Shown piece by piece: positions 51,518 to 64,000 of a stretch of DNA of 64,000 nt (the stretch's first letter is position 1; each line of letters begins with the position of its first letter). The DNA comes from Pseudarthrobacter chlorophenolicus. GTDB taxonomy: Bacteria > Actinomycetota > Actinomycetes > Actinomycetales > Micrococcaceae. The notes below the pieces were generated by a model. That model saw only the letters and a program-made list of their open reading frames with translations. It had not been told where the DNA came from and searched no databases. The stretch covers positions 372,001 to 436,000 of the forward strand of contig NZ_JZTW01000001.1 of the NCBI RefSeq assembly GCF_000962805.1. Direction: 5' to 3'. The position numbers and the translations under genes are program-made.

Positions 51518-51991
51518 ATGACAGTGAAGAAGATCCTCGCCCTGGCAGCGATTGTCGGCGTCGCCGGGCTGACCGCCTGTTCGGTGTCGGCGCCCGCTCC
51601 GGCCGAAACGGCTGACGCGGGCCAGTCCGCCAGCCCGGATGCCAGCAGCACCGCCCCTGCCAGTGACGGCCCGTCGGCATCCTCCGCCATGTCCGGCGGC
51701 GCCAAAGAAGCCTGCGAACGCTTCAATGCCCTCTTTGCCGACTACGCCGCGGTCCCCGCCGGCGACGCCAACGGCTATGAAGACATCTACCTGAAGGCTG
51801 AAGACGCCAAGGACACAGTCACCGGTGACCTCCAGGGCCTCTTCGCCTCGCTCAGCCTCCTGGCCATTGACCACTCCAGCGCGGCCGAAAGCGGCGGCGA
51901 GCCCGCCCAGGCTTCCAAAGACGCCGTGCGTGACGCGGTGTTTGCCAACTCGGGGACGTGCTCCGCCGAAGGCGTGACGCTGAAGCTCTAG
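51518..51991 (+). CDS. Secreted lipoprotein of unknown function
   Basis: 157-aa protein with a lipoprotein signal: basic start (MTVKK), hydrophobic stretch, and lipobox GLTAC at about residues 19-23, then a Ser/Ala/Thr-rich linker (residues 24-60) and a helical domain with Cys in AKEACERFNALFADYA and in NSGTCSAEGV (possible disulfide). No family recognised. ATG 51518; Shine-Dalgarno weak. Confidence 0.75.
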   Translation: MTVKKILALAAIVGVAGLTACSVSAPAPAETADAGQSASPDASSTAPASDGPSASSAMSGGAKEACERFNALFADYAAVPAGDANGYEDIYLKAEDAKDTVTGDLQGLFASLSLLAIDHSSAAESGGEPAQASKDAVRDAVFANSGTCSAEGVTLKL

Positions 51992-52298
51992 GCGGCCGCC
52001 GTTAGCCCGGAATATGGCTGGAAACGGGTGCTTGCAATCCTGCGCGAAGTGGGGTAGACACATAGGTTGTTTTGCCGTATCGTAGATATTTGCGTCTTCC
52101 CTGTTTACCTTCAGCCTTCATATAGCGGTGGGCTTTGCCTGGCAGCTGGCAATCAACGTGCCGTCGATACGTCACATCACAGCCAGCCGGGCCCCGGGTC
52201 ATATAGCGGAACCGGATGGTAGCGCTGCGGAGTAACTTCTGCAGGGTGCACAGCGGGGGAGATCTGAAAACGCCTGAAGGTCTGTGGAAGGATCCCTC
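51992..52298 (+). other. rpoB upstream region and leader
   Basis: 307 bp without a gene. Holds the promoter at 52032-52060 and a leader of about 230 nt. The leader includes CATATAGCGG twice (52119 and 52200 region), a short direct repeat of unknown meaning, but no hairpin with a T-run. Confidence 0.5.
52032..52060 (+). promoter_or_regulatory. rpoB promoter
   Basis: TTGCAA (52032-52037), 17-bp spacer, TAGACA (52055-52060): the best sigma-70-type promoter in the window. Confidence 0.7.
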
Positions 52299-55200
52299 TT
52301 GGTCGCCTCGAGCACCTCTAATAACGAAACCGCTAACACCGCCGACAGCACTGATGGTGCCACTCGCCGGCTCTCATTCGCAAAGATTCACGAACCCCTT
52401 GATGTTCCGAATCTGCTTGCCCTGCAGACGGACAGCTTTGACTGGCTCGTCGGCAACGAACGCTGGCAGGCACGCGTAGCGAAGGCCGTCGAAGAAAACG
52501 ATCTCAGCGTCGCTACGACGTCCGGCCTGTCGGACATCTTCGAAGAGATCTCCCCGATCGAGGATTTCCAGGGCACCATGTCCCTGAGCTTCTCCGATCC
52601 GGAGTTCGCTGACCCCAAGTACACCATGGCCGAGTGCAAGGACCGGGACGCCACCTACTCGGCTCCGCTGTACGTCAAGGCCGAGTTCATGAACAACAAC
52701 ACGGGCGAAATCAAGCAGCAGACCGTGTTCATGGGCGACTTCCCGCTGATGACCGAGAAGGGTACCTTCGTGGTCAACGGCACCGAGCGTGTCGTCGTCT
52801 CCCAGCTGGTCCGTTCGCCGGGCGCCTATTTTGAGCGCGCCGCTGACAAGACCAGTGACAAGGACATCTTCACTGCCAAGATCATCCCGTCCCGCGGTGC
52901 ATGGTTTGAGCTCGAGATCGACAAGCGCGACCAGGTCGGTGTCCGCCTCGACCGTAAGCGCAAGCAGTCCGTCACGGTTCTGCTGAAAGCCCTCGGCTGG
53001 ACCGAAGGCCAGATCCTCGAAGAGTTCGGCCAGTACGACTCCATGCGCGCAACGCTGGAGAAGGACGCCACCGAAACCCGCGAAGACGCCTTGCTGGACA
53101 TCTACCGCAAGCTGCGTCCGGGCGAGCCGCCCACTGTCGAGGCTGCCCAGTCGCTGCTGGACAACCTGTACTTCAACTCCAAGCGCTACGATCTGGCCAA
53201 AGTTGGCCGCTACAAGATCAACCGCAAGCTGGGCATCGACCGCTCCCTTGGCGACAAGGAAGCCTCGGTCCTGCACGTTGAAGACATCGTTGCCATGATC
53301 AAGTTCCTCGTTGCGCTGCACGCCGGCGAGAAGACCATCAAGGGCACCCGTGACGGCCAGGAAGTGGATCTGCGCGTCGAAATCGACGACATCGACCACT
53401 TCGGCAACCGCCGCATCCGCGCCGTCGGCGAGCTCATCGAGAACCAGGTCCGCACCGGCCTGTCCCGCATGGAGCGCGTTGTCCGCGAGCGTATGACCAC
53501 CCAGGACGTCGAGGCGATCACGCCGCAGACCCTGATCAACATCCGCCCCGTCGTGGCAGCCATCAAGGAGTTCTTCGGAACTTCGCAGCTGTCGCAGTTC
53601 ATGGACCAGAACAACCCGCTCTCGGGCCTGACCCACAAGCGCCGCCTGTCGGCCCTTGGCCCCGGTGGTCTGTCCCGTGACCGCGCCGGCATGGAAGTCC
53701 GTGACGTGCACCCGTCCCACTACGGACGTATGTGCCCCATCGAAACTCCTGAAGGCCCGAACATTGGCCTGATCGGTTCGCTGGCATCCTACGGACGCAT
53801 CAACCCGTTCGGCTTCATCGAGACGCCGTACCGCCTGGTCAAGGACGGCGTCGTGTCCGACGACGTCCAGTACCTGACGGCCGACGACGAGGCTGAGGTC
53901 CTGATCGCCCAGGCCAACGCGCCGCTGGACGAGAACAAGCGCTTCGCTGAAGAGACCGTCCTGGTCCGTGCCCGCGGTGGTGGAGGCGAGCCTGTTCTGG
54001 TTCCCGCCGCCGACGTCGAGTTCATGGACGTCTCCCCGCGCCAGATGGTGTCCGTGGCTACGGCCCTGATCCCGTTCCTCGAGCATGACGATGCCAACCG
54101 TGCACTCATGGGTGCCAACATGCAGCGCCAGGCCGTGCCGCTGGTCCGTTCCGAAGCCCCGTTCGTGGGTACCGGCATGGAGCGCGCCGCAGCCGTCGAC
54201 GCCGGTGACGTCACCATCGCCAAGAAGGCAGGTGTGGTCACCGAGGTCTCCGCCGAGCTGGTCATCATGCTCAACGATGACGGTACGGAAACCAACTACC
54301 GCATCAACAAGTTCGCACGCTCCAACCAGGGCAACTGCTACAACAACCGTGTCCTGGTTAACGAAGGCCAGCGCCTGGAGGTCGGCGGCATCATCGCTGA
54401 CGGCCCGGCAACGGACCAGGGCGAGCTCGCCCTTGGTAAGAACCTGCTCGTGGCATTCATGTCATGGGAAGGCCACAACTTCGAGGACGCCATCATCCTC
54501 TCGCAGCGCATCGTTGCCGAGGATGTCCTTTCCTCCATCCACATCGAGGAGCACGAGATCGATGCCCGCGACACCAAGCTTGGTGCCGAGGAAATCACCC
54601 GTGACATCCCCAACGTGTCCGAGGAAGTCCTGGCAGGCCTGGACGAGCGCGGCATCATCCACATCGGTGCCGAGGTTGAAGCCGGCGACATCCTGGTCGG
54701 AAAGGTCACCCCGAAGGGTGAAACCGAACTGACCCCGGAAGAGCGCCTGCTGCGCGCCATCTTCGGTGAGAAGTCCCGCGAAGTGCGCGACACCTCCCTC
54801 AAGGTGCCGCACGGCGAGTCCGGCACCGTCATCGGTGTCCGCGTCTTCGACCGCGACAACGACGACGAGCTGCCCCCGGGCGTGAACCAGCTGGTCCGCG
54901 TCTACGTGGCCGCCAAGCGCAAGATCACCGACGGCGACAAGCTCGCCGGCCGCCACGGCAACAAGGGTGTTATCTCCAAGATCCTCCCGATCGAGGACAT
55001 GCCCTTCCTTGCCGACGGCACCCCCGTTGACATCGTCCTGAACCCGCTTGGTGTTCCGGGCCGTATGAACGTGGGCCAGGTGCTCGAAACGCACCTCGGC
55101 TGGGTTGCGAAGACCGGCTGGAAGATCGAAGGCGAGCCCGAGTGGGTCAAGCAGCTGCCGAACCTGCCCCGCGAGAGTGGTCCCACCACTGTTGCAACGC

Positions 55201-55808
55201 CGGTGTTCGACGGTGCCCGCGAAGAGGAAATTACGGGCCTGCTCGATTCCACCAACGTGACCCGCGACGGTGACCGCCTGATCAACTCCTCCGGCAAGAC
55301 CCGCCTGTTTGACGGCCGCTCCGGCGAGCCGTTCCCGGATCCGATCTCGGTCGGCTACATGTACATCCTGAAGCTCCACCACCTGGTGGACGACAAGATC
55401 CACGCCCGCTCCACCGGCCCGTACTCCATGATCACGCAGCAGCCGCTGGGTGGTAAGGCACAGTTCGGTGGCCAGCGCTTCGGTGAAATGGAAGTGTGGG
55501 CCCTCGAAGCCTACGGCGCCGCCTACACGCTCCAGGAACTCCTCACCATCAAGTCCGATGACATCCACGGCCGCGTCAAGGTCTACGAAGCCATCGTCAA
55601 GGGCGAGAACATTCCGGAGCCGGGCGTTCCCGAATCCTTCAAGGTCTTGATCAAGGAAATGCAGTCGCTGTGCCTGAACGTGGAAGTGCTTTCCACGGAC
55701 GGAACCACAATTGAAATGCGTGACTCTGATGACGCAGTCTTCACGGCTGCGGAAGAACTGGGCATCGATCTGTCTCGCGCAGAGCCCAGCTCCGTAGAAG
55801 AGGTCTAG
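52299..55808 (+). CDS. rpoB: DNA-directed RNA polymerase beta subunit
   Basis: 1169-aa beta subunit, half of the catalytic centre. TTG 52299 is chosen since GGAAGGA lies 7 bp upstream; GTG 52284 would add five residues. The rifampicin region [20 protein letters not shown] and [11 protein letters not shown] keeps the wild-type His and Ser (E. coli 526 and 531 positions), so the sequence predicts rifampicin sensitivity. [20 protein letters not shown] and the C-terminal [17 protein letters not shown] are intact. Confidence 0.98.
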   Translation: MVASSTSNNETANTADSTDGATRRLSFAKIHEPLDVPNLLALQTDSFDWLVGNERWQARVAKAVEENDLSVATTSGLSDIFEEISPIEDFQGTMSLSFSDPEFADPKYTMAECKDRDATYSAPLYVKAEFMNNNTGEIKQQTVFMGDFPLMTEKGTFVVNGTERVVVSQLVRSPGAYFERAADKTSDKDIFTAKIIPSRGAWFELEIDKRDQVGVRLDRKRKQSVTVLLKALGWTEGQILEEFGQYDSMRATLEKDATETREDALLDIYRKLRPGEPPTVEAAQSLLDNLYFNSKRYDLAKVGRYKINRKLGIDRSLGDKEASVLHVEDIVAMIKFLVALHAGEKTIKGTRDGQEVDLRVEIDDIDHFGNRRIRAVGELIENQVRTGLSRMERVVRERMTTQDVEAITPQTLINIRPVVAAIKEFFGTSQLSQFMDQNNPLSGLTHKRRLSALGPGGLSRDRAGMEVRDVHPSHYGRMCPIETPEGPNIGLIGSLASYGRINPFGFIETPYRLVKDGVVSDDVQYLTADDEAEVLIAQANAPLDENKRFAEETVLVRARGGGGEPVLVPAADVEFMDVSPRQMVSVATALIPFLEHDDANRALMGANMQRQAVPLVRSEAPFVGTGMERAAAVDAGDVTIAKKAGVVTEVSAELVIMLNDDGTETNYRINKFARSNQGNCYNNRVLVNEGQRLEVGGIIADGPATDQGELALGKNLLVAFMSWEGHNFEDAIILSQRIVAEDVLSSIHIEEHEIDARDTKLGAEEITRDIPNVSEEVLAGLDERGIIHIGAEVEAGDILVGKVTPKGETELTPEERLLRAIFGEKSREVRDTSLKVPHGESGTVIGVRVFDRDNDDELPPGVNQLVRVYVAAKRKITDGDKLAGRHGNKGVISKILPIEDMPFLADGTPVDIVLNPLGVPGRMNVGQVLETHLGWVAKTGWKIEGEPEWVKQLPNLPRESGPTTVATPVFDGAREEEITGLLDSTNVTRDGDRLINSSGKTRLFDGRSGEPFPDPISVGYMYILKLHHLVDDKIHARSTGPYSMITQQPLGGKAQFGGQRFGEMEVWALEAYGAAYTLQELLTIKSDDIHGRVKVYEAIVKGENIPEPGVPESFKVLIKEMQSLCLNVEVLSTDGTTIEMRDSDDAVFTAAEELGIDLSRAEPSSVEEV

Positions 55809-55815
55809 CAGGCCC

Positions 55816-55849
55816 GGTCCGACGGCGGGTGCCCACCCGCCGTCGGACC
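55816..55849 (+). other. GC-rich hairpin in the rpoB-rpoC spacer
   Basis: A perfect 15-bp stem (55816-55830 with 55835-55849) with GCCC loop, starting 7 bp after the rpoB stop. There is no T-tract, so it is not an intrinsic terminator. Could adjust rpoC expression by attenuation or RNA processing. Confidence 0.7.
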
Positions 55850-55908
55850 TGACCTCCCTCATTCGTCAAGACTTCAGAATTTAGAGAACAAGAGAGAACA
55901 GGGACCAT

Positions 55909-59808
<3,900 letters not shown>

Positions 59809-59835
59809 AACGGCAGTTAGTCCCTCCTAGGGTTT

Positions 59836-59861
59836 GGCCCCGCACTTTCGAGTGCGGGGCC
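59836..59861 (+). terminator. Hairpin 1 after rpoC
   Basis: A perfect 11-bp stem (59836-59846 with 59851-59861) with TTCG tetraloop, 28 bp after the rpoC stop. The following CTCTCCC lacks a proper T-tract. Confidence 0.65.
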
Positions 59862-59870
59862 TCTCCCGTT

Positions 59871-59891
59871 AACCGGGCTTTGCGCCCGGTT
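59871..59891 (+). other. Hairpin 2 after rpoC
   Basis: An 8-bp stem (59871-59878 with 59884-59891) and TTTGC loop; no T-tract. Confidence 0.5.
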
Positions 59892-59910
59892 ACCGGGGGC
59901 AGTGGAGGAC

Positions 59911-59939
59911 GACGACGGCGGGCCGCTCCCGCCGTCGTC
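59911..59939 (+). other. Hairpin 3 after rpoC
   Basis: A perfect 12-bp stem (59911-59922 with 59928-59939), CCGCT loop; no T-tract. Third of three hairpins in 105 bp ahead of the rpsL promoter. Confidence 0.6.
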
Positions 59940-59953
59940 CGCCTTACACCCGA

Positions 59954-59983
59954 TTAAGGCCCAGGATCAAGCCGTGCTAGACT
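59954..59983 (+). promoter_or_regulatory. rpsL (str operon) promoter
   Basis: TTAAGG (59954-59959), 18-bp spacer, TAGACT (59978-59983). Predicted leader of about 235 nt before rpsL. Confidence 0.55.
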
Positions 59984-59989
59984 TTTCTG

Positions 59990-60227
59990 TAATTGTTCTG
60001 TGTGGCAGTGGATGAAGGCCGCCGCAGCATCATTTTGGTTTTGTTCTCATGATGCTGGGTGTGAGCTTGTTTCCGGGTTGCGGGTAAGGTGCGCAACGAA
60101 TGCCACCCTTTTGCACGCCTAGGCAAGATTCGAGCCGCCAGGGCTGCAGGGACAACGCCAAAACCGGAGCAGAGACGGCTGACGCCTGAATGCTCCGGTA
60201 GAGATCAAACCAACGGAGAACACGAGA
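59990..60227 (+). other. rpsL leader
   Basis: About 235 nt with no convincing gene or known RNA motif recognised; ends with ACGGAGAACACGAGA before the rpsL GTG. Confidence 0.4.
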
Positions 60228-60602
60228 GTGCCTACGATTAACCAGCTGGTCCGCAAGGGCCGCACGCCGAAGGTCAAAAAGACCAAGGCTCCTGCCCTGA
60301 ACGGCAGCCCGATGCGCCGCGGTGTTTGCACCCGCGTCTACACCACCACCCCCAAGAAGCCGAACTCGGCTCTGCGTAAGGTTGCACGTGTGCGCCTCAA
60401 CGGTGGCGTTGAAGTTACCGCTTACATCCCCGGTGTTGGCCACAACCTGCAGGAGCACTCCATTGTGCTCGTTCGCGGTGGTCGTGTGAAGGACCTCCCG
60501 GGTGTCCGCTACAAGATCGTCCGTGGCGCCCTCGATACCCAGGGTGTGAAGAACCGTAAGCAGGCCCGCAGCCGCTACGGCGCAAAGATGGAGAAGAAGT
60601 AA
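60228..60602 (+). CDS. rpsL: 30S ribosomal protein S12
   Basis: 124-aa S12 of the decoding centre. TIYNQL-like start ([11 protein letters not shown]), [15 protein letters not shown] and [19 protein letters not shown]; the lysines where streptomycin-resistance mutations occur (K43 and K88 in E. coli numbering) are both wild type. GTG start with GGAG upstream. Head of rpsL-rpsG-fusA-tuf. Confidence 0.98.
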   Translation: MPTINQLVRKGRTPKVKKTKAPALNGSPMRRGVCTRVYTTTPKKPNSALRKVARVRLNGGVEVTAYIPGVGHNLQEHSIVLVRGGRVKDLPGVRYKIVRGALDTQGVKNRKQARSRYGAKMEKK

Positions 60603-60603
60603 T

Positions 60604-61074
60604 ATGCCTCGCAAGGGTCCGGCCCCCAAGCGGCCGCTCGTACAGGATCCCGTTTACGGCTCCCCGCTGGTAACCCAGCTCATCAACAAGGTGCTCGTTG
60701 ACGGCAAGAAGTCCACGGCAGAGCGCATTGTCTACGGTGCCCTCGAAGGTGCACGCGCCAAGTCCGGCGGCGACCCCGTGGCAGCACTGAAGAAGGCCAT
60801 GGACAACGTCAAGCCCTCGCTTGAGGTCCGCTCACGCCGCGTTGGCGGCGCCACCTACCAGGTTCCGGTTGAGGTCAAGCCGGGCCGCTCCACCGCACTT
60901 GCCCTGCGGTGGCTGGTTGGCTACTCCAAGGCCCGCCGCGAAAAGACGATGACCGAGCGTCTCCAGAACGAAATCCTGGATGCGTCCAACGGTCTCGGTG
61001 CCGCTGTGAAGCGTCGCGAAGACACCCACAAGATGGCCGAGTCCAACAAGGCCTTCGCACACTACCGCTGGTAA
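60604..61074 (+). CDS. rpsG: 30S ribosomal protein S7
   Basis: 156-aa S7, primary 16S rRNA-binding protein of the 30S head and usual translational repressor of the str operon. [20 protein letters not shown] start; [16 protein letters not shown] and [15 protein letters not shown] are family blocks. ATG one base after the rpsL stop codon. Confidence 0.98.
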   Translation: MPRKGPAPKRPLVQDPVYGSPLVTQLINKVLVDGKKSTAERIVYGALEGARAKSGGDPVAALKKAMDNVKPSLEVRSRRVGGATYQVPVEVKPGRSTALALRWLVGYSKARREKTMTERLQNEILDASNGLGAAVKRREDTHKMAESNKAFAHYRW

Positions 61075-61085
61075 TACTCCCCGGA

Positions 61086-61113
61086 CGCCGCCGGCTCAAC
61101 CGAGCCGGCGGCG
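61086..61113 (+). other. GC-rich hairpin in the rpsG-fusA spacer
   Basis: A perfect 12-bp stem (61086-61097 with 61102-61113), AACC loop, no T-tract; 12 bp after the rpsG stop and 31 bp before fusA. In E. coli the S7 binding site lies between rpsL and rpsG, so this would be a different element. Confidence 0.6.
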
Positions 61114-61143
61114 AACGTGTAGTCCATCCCAAAAGGAGACCCC

Positions 61144-63258
61144 GTGGCACAGGACGTGCTTACCGACCTTAGTAAGGTCCGCAACATCGGCATCATGGCC
61201 CACATTGATGCCGGCAAGACCACCACCACCGAGCGCATCCTGTTCTACACGGGTGTGAACCACAAGATTGGCGAAACGCACGACGGCGCTTCGACCACTG
61301 ACTGGATGGAACAGGAAAAGGAACGCGGCATCACGATCACGTCGGCCGCCGTGACCTGCTTCTGGGAAAACAACCAGATCAACATCATCGACACCCCCGG
61401 CCACGTGGACTTCACTGTTGAGGTTGAGCGCTCCCTGCGCGTCCTCGACGGTGCCGTTGCTGTCTTCGACGGCAAGGAAGGCGTTGAGCCGCAGTCCGAG
61501 ACCGTGTGGCGCCAGGCTGACAAGTACAACGTCCCGCGTATCTGCTTCGTCAACAAGATGGACAAGCTGGGTGCTGATTTCTACTTCACCGTGGACACCA
61601 TCATCAGCCGCCTCGGCGCCAAGCCGCTGGTCATGCAGCTGCCCATTGGTGCTGAGAACGACTTCATCGGCGTCGTGGACCTGCTCTACATGCGCTCCCT
61701 GGTCTGGCCCGGCGATGCCAAGGGTGACGTCACCATGGGTGCCAAGTACGAGATCCGCGAGATCCCGGCTGACCTCCAGGAAAAGGCTGAAGAGTACCGC
61801 GCAGCGCTCGTTGAGACCGTTGCAGAGTCCTCCGAGGAACTCATGGAGAAGTACCTTGAAGGCGAAGAACTCACCGTAGACGAGCTCAAGGCCGGCATCC
61901 GCAAGATGACGATCAACTCCGAGCTCTACCCGATCTTCTGTGGCTCCGCGTTCAAGAACCGTGGCGTTCAGCCGATGCTCGATGCAGTTGTCGACTACCT
62001 GCCGAACCCGCTCGACGTCCCGCCGATGGTCGGTCACGACCCCCGCGACGAAGAGAAGGAACTGACCCGCGCACCTTCCGCTGACGAGCCTTTCTCCGCA
62101 CTGGCCTTCAAGATCGCCGCGCACCCGTTCTTCGGCCAGCTCACCTTCATCCGCGTGTACTCCGGTCACGTGGAAGCAGGCGCCCAGGTGGTCAACTCCA
62201 CCAAGGGCAAGAAAGAGCGCATCGGCAAGCTGTTCCAGATGCACGCCAACAAGGAGATGCCCGTTGAGGGCGCCACCGCCGGCCACATCTACGCTGCCAT
62301 CGGCCTCAAGGACACCACCACGGGCGACACCCTGTGCGACTCTGCAAACCAGATCGTGCTTGAGTCCATGAGCTTCCCGGAGCCCGTGATCTCGGTTGCC
62401 ATCGAGCCGAACACCAAGGGTGACCAGGAGAAGCTCTCCACGGCCATCCAGAAGCTCTCCGCTGAGGACCCCACCTTCCAGGTGTCCCTCAACGAAGACA
62501 CCGGCCAGACCATCATCGCCGGCATGGGCGAGCTCCACCTGGACATCCTGGTGGACCGCATGCGCCGCGAATTCAAGGTCGAGGCAAACGTGGGTAAGCC
62601 CCAGGTTGCCTACCGCGAAACCATCAAGCGCGCCGTCGAACGCCACGACTACACGCACAAGAAGCAGACCGGTGGTTCGGGCCAGTTCGCAAAGATCCAG
62701 ATTGCGATCGAACCGCTGGACACTGCCGAGGGCGAGCTGTACGAGTTTGAGAACAAGGTCACCGGTGGCCGCGTTCCGCGCGAATACATCCCGTCTGTCG
62801 ACGCTGGTATCCAGGATGCACTGAACGACGGCGTCCTGGCCGGTTACCCGGTTGTGGGCATCAAGGCCACGCTGGTTGACGGCGCGTACCACGATGTTGA
62901 CTCCTCGGAAATGGCGTTCAAGATCGCCGGCCGTATGGCTTTCAAGGAAGCCGCACGCAAGGCGAACCCTGTCCTGCTCGAACCGCTGATGGATGTCGAA
63001 GTCCGCACCCCTGAGGAATACATGGGTGAAGTTATCGGCGACATCAACTCCCGCCGTGGCCAGATGCAGTCCATGGAAGATGCACAGGGCGTCAAGGTCA
63101 TCCGTGCGCACGTTCCGCTGTCCGGCATGTTCGGCTACATCGGTGACCTGCGTTCGAAGACCCAGGGCCGCGCTGTGTACTCCATGACGTTCAACAGCTA
63201 CGCGGAGGTCCCGAAGGCTGTCGCCGACGAGATCATCCAGAAGAGCCGCGGCGAGTAG
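61144..63258 (+). CDS. fusA: Elongation factor G
   Basis: 704-aa translocase GTPase. G1 [20 protein letters not shown]3 DTPGHVDF, G4 NKMDKLGAD are intact; domains II-V follow, with [20 protein letters not shown] in domain IV. GTG start with AAAAGGAG upstream. Confidence 0.98.
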   Translation: MAQDVLTDLSKVRNIGIMAHIDAGKTTTTERILFYTGVNHKIGETHDGASTTDWMEQEKERGITITSAAVTCFWENNQINIIDTPGHVDFTVEVERSLRVLDGAVAVFDGKEGVEPQSETVWRQADKYNVPRICFVNKMDKLGADFYFTVDTIISRLGAKPLVMQLPIGAENDFIGVVDLLYMRSLVWPGDAKGDVTMGAKYEIREIPADLQEKAEEYRAALVETVAESSEELMEKYLEGEELTVDELKAGIRKMTINSELYPIFCGSAFKNRGVQPMLDAVVDYLPNPLDVPPMVGHDPRDEEKELTRAPSADEPFSALAFKIAAHPFFGQLTFIRVYSGHVEAGAQVVNSTKGKKERIGKLFQMHANKEMPVEGATAGHIYAAIGLKDTTTGDTLCDSANQIVLESMSFPEPVISVAIEPNTKGDQEKLSTAIQKLSAEDPTFQVSLNEDTGQTIIAGMGELHLDILVDRMRREFKVEANVGKPQVAYRETIKRAVERHDYTHKKQTGGSGQFAKIQIAIEPLDTAEGELYEFENKVTGGRVPREYIPSVDAGIQDALNDGVLAGYPVVGIKATLVDGAYHDVDSSEMAFKIAGRMAFKEAARKANPVLLEPLMDVEVRTPEEYMGEVIGDINSRRGQMQSMEDAQGVKVIRAHVPLSGMFGYIGDLRSKTQGRAVYSMTFNSYAEVPKAVADEIIQKSRGE

Positions 63259-63423
63259 TCCGTACAGGGCACTTAAAGCGAATACCTCGGGTGCGCGGCC
63301 GGAAACGGACAGCGCAGCCGGTGCAGGTGGCCGGGGCCGGCGGGACCCATCCCGGTGAAGCCGGCTCCAGGCCATCTGCACGAACAGGCTCAGGGGATTA
63401 GTATTAGTTCCTGAATCTGCAAT

Positions 63424-63452
63424 TTCACCAATCCAAAGCCCCCAAGTAGACT
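63424..63452 (+). promoter_or_regulatory. tuf promoter
   Basis: TTCACC (63424-63429), 17-bp spacer, TAGACT (63447-63452). It gives tuf its own transcription within the 263-bp fusA-tuf spacer. The spacer also has a GC-rich imperfect dyad at about 63327-63380. Confidence 0.6.
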
Positions 63453-63521
63453 TGCCTGAGTTTCTGCCGCGAAAAGCGCGGTTGAAGGGCAAGCCATTTG
63501 AAATCGTTCTAGGAGGAACCT

Positions 63522-64000
63522 GTGGCAAAGGCAAAGTTCGAGCGGACTAAGCCGCACGTCAACATCGGCACCATCGGTCACGTTGACCACGGTAAGACGA
63601 CGCTGACGGCCGCCATTTCCAAGGTGCTGTACGACAAGTACCCGGATCTCAACGAGAAGCGCGACTTCGCGTCTATCGACTCTGCTCCCGAAGAGCGTCA
63701 GCGCGGTATTACCATCAACATCTCCCACGTGGAGTACCAGACCGAGAAGCGTCACTACGCACACGTAGACGCCCCCGGTCACGCTGACTACATCAAGAAC
63801 ATGATCACCGGTGCTGCCCAGATGGACGGCGCAATCCTCGTGGTTGCTGCTACCGATGGCCCCATGGCTCAGACCCGCGAGCACGTTCTGCTCGCCCGCC
63901 AGGTTGGTGTTCCCTACCTGCTGGTCGCGCTGAACAAGTCCGACATGGTTGATGACGAAGAGCTCCTCGACCTCGTCGAAATGGAAGTTCGTGAGCTGCT
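63522..64000 (+). CDS. tuf: Elongation factor Tu, 3' end outside the window
   Basis: The first 159 residues of EF-Tu, which brings aminoacyl-tRNA to the ribosome. G1 [25 protein letters not shown] (effector), [12 protein letters not shown] and [10 protein letters not shown] are visible. GTG start with AGGAGGAAC 3 bp upstream. The rest of the gene lies to the right of the window. Confidence 0.98.
   Translation, partial: MAKAKFERTKPHVNIGTIGHVDHGKTTLTAAISKVLYDKYPDLNEKRDFASIDSAPEERQRGITINISHVEYQTEKRHYAHVDAPGHADYIKNMITGAAQMDGAILVVAATDGPMAQTREHVLLARQVGVPYLLVALNKSDMVDDEELLDLVEMEVREL

Noticed and set aside
61096..63534. A long minus-strand frame opposite fusA
   Set aside because: Covers fusA completely and has leucine/valine/glycine-rich shadow composition; fusA is beyond doubt.

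Overview
The window is high-GC chromosomal DNA of an actinobacterium, most likely a Micrococcaceae member (Arthrobacter/Pseudarthrobacter-like). The evidence is mycothiol synthase (mshD) beside a GlnR-type regulator, an adjacent ppk and MutT1-like pair, the order secE-nusG-rplK-rplA ... rplJ-rplL ... rpoB-rpoC-rpsL-rpsG-fusA-tuf, and many genes whose only visible promoter is a TANNNT box 6-7 nt before the start codon (leaderless transcription). Genus assignment is inference. No phage, insertion sequence, CRISPR array or plasmid gene is seen.

Bases 1-12,500: the 3' end of a DEAD-box RNA helicase, tRNA-Thr(GGT) and tRNA-Met(CAT) each followed by a strong terminator, then metabolic and transport genes (YidC/Oxa1 paralogue, NAD(P)-binding protein, CPA1 Na+/H+ antiporter, GH13 alpha-glucosidase, aldo/keto reductase, a VOC/HxlR operon, a DUF1648/DUF5808 membrane protein, a CitE-like lyase, a DUF2797 protein). 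Bases 12,500-25,000: a MaoC dehydratase pair, an MFS carrier and murB; an AlkZ-like winged-helix protein; an AbiEi/Vsr-like gene bracketed by 60-bp repeats; asd; the thyA-folA operon; and a GntR-controlled membrane-protein operon with a perfect operator palindrome. Bases 25,000-36,800: MutT1-like and ppk, mshD, glnR, nitrobindin, flavodoxin, YgfZ, ankyrin, DHA2 MFS carrier, GNAT and pfkA.

Bases 36,960-41,375 form an envelope-stress-like module: three PspC/LiaF-type membrane proteins divergent from a PspC-fused DesK-type kinase and its LuxR-type regulator. It ends at a perfect 27-bp inverted repeat lying between convergent genes. From 41,458 the conserved transcription/translation block begins: aminotransferase, tRNA-Trp, secE, nusG, rplK, rplA, then two paralogous double-GNAT genes inserted before rplJ-rplL (with an L10 leader attenuator), then a YbaK deacylase, thiolase and lipoprotein, then rpoB, rpoC, rpsL, rpsG, fusA and the 5' part of tuf.

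The ancestral actinobacterial neighbourhood thrT-metT-(rpmG)-hadA-hadB-murB-trpT-secE-nusG is present but stretched over about 42 kb, with housekeeping and regulatory genes inserted. The less familiar elements are the repeat-flanked nuclease-like gene, the long palindromes at gene 3' ends, the PspC two-component module, and the tandem GNAT pair inside the ribosomal protein cluster.
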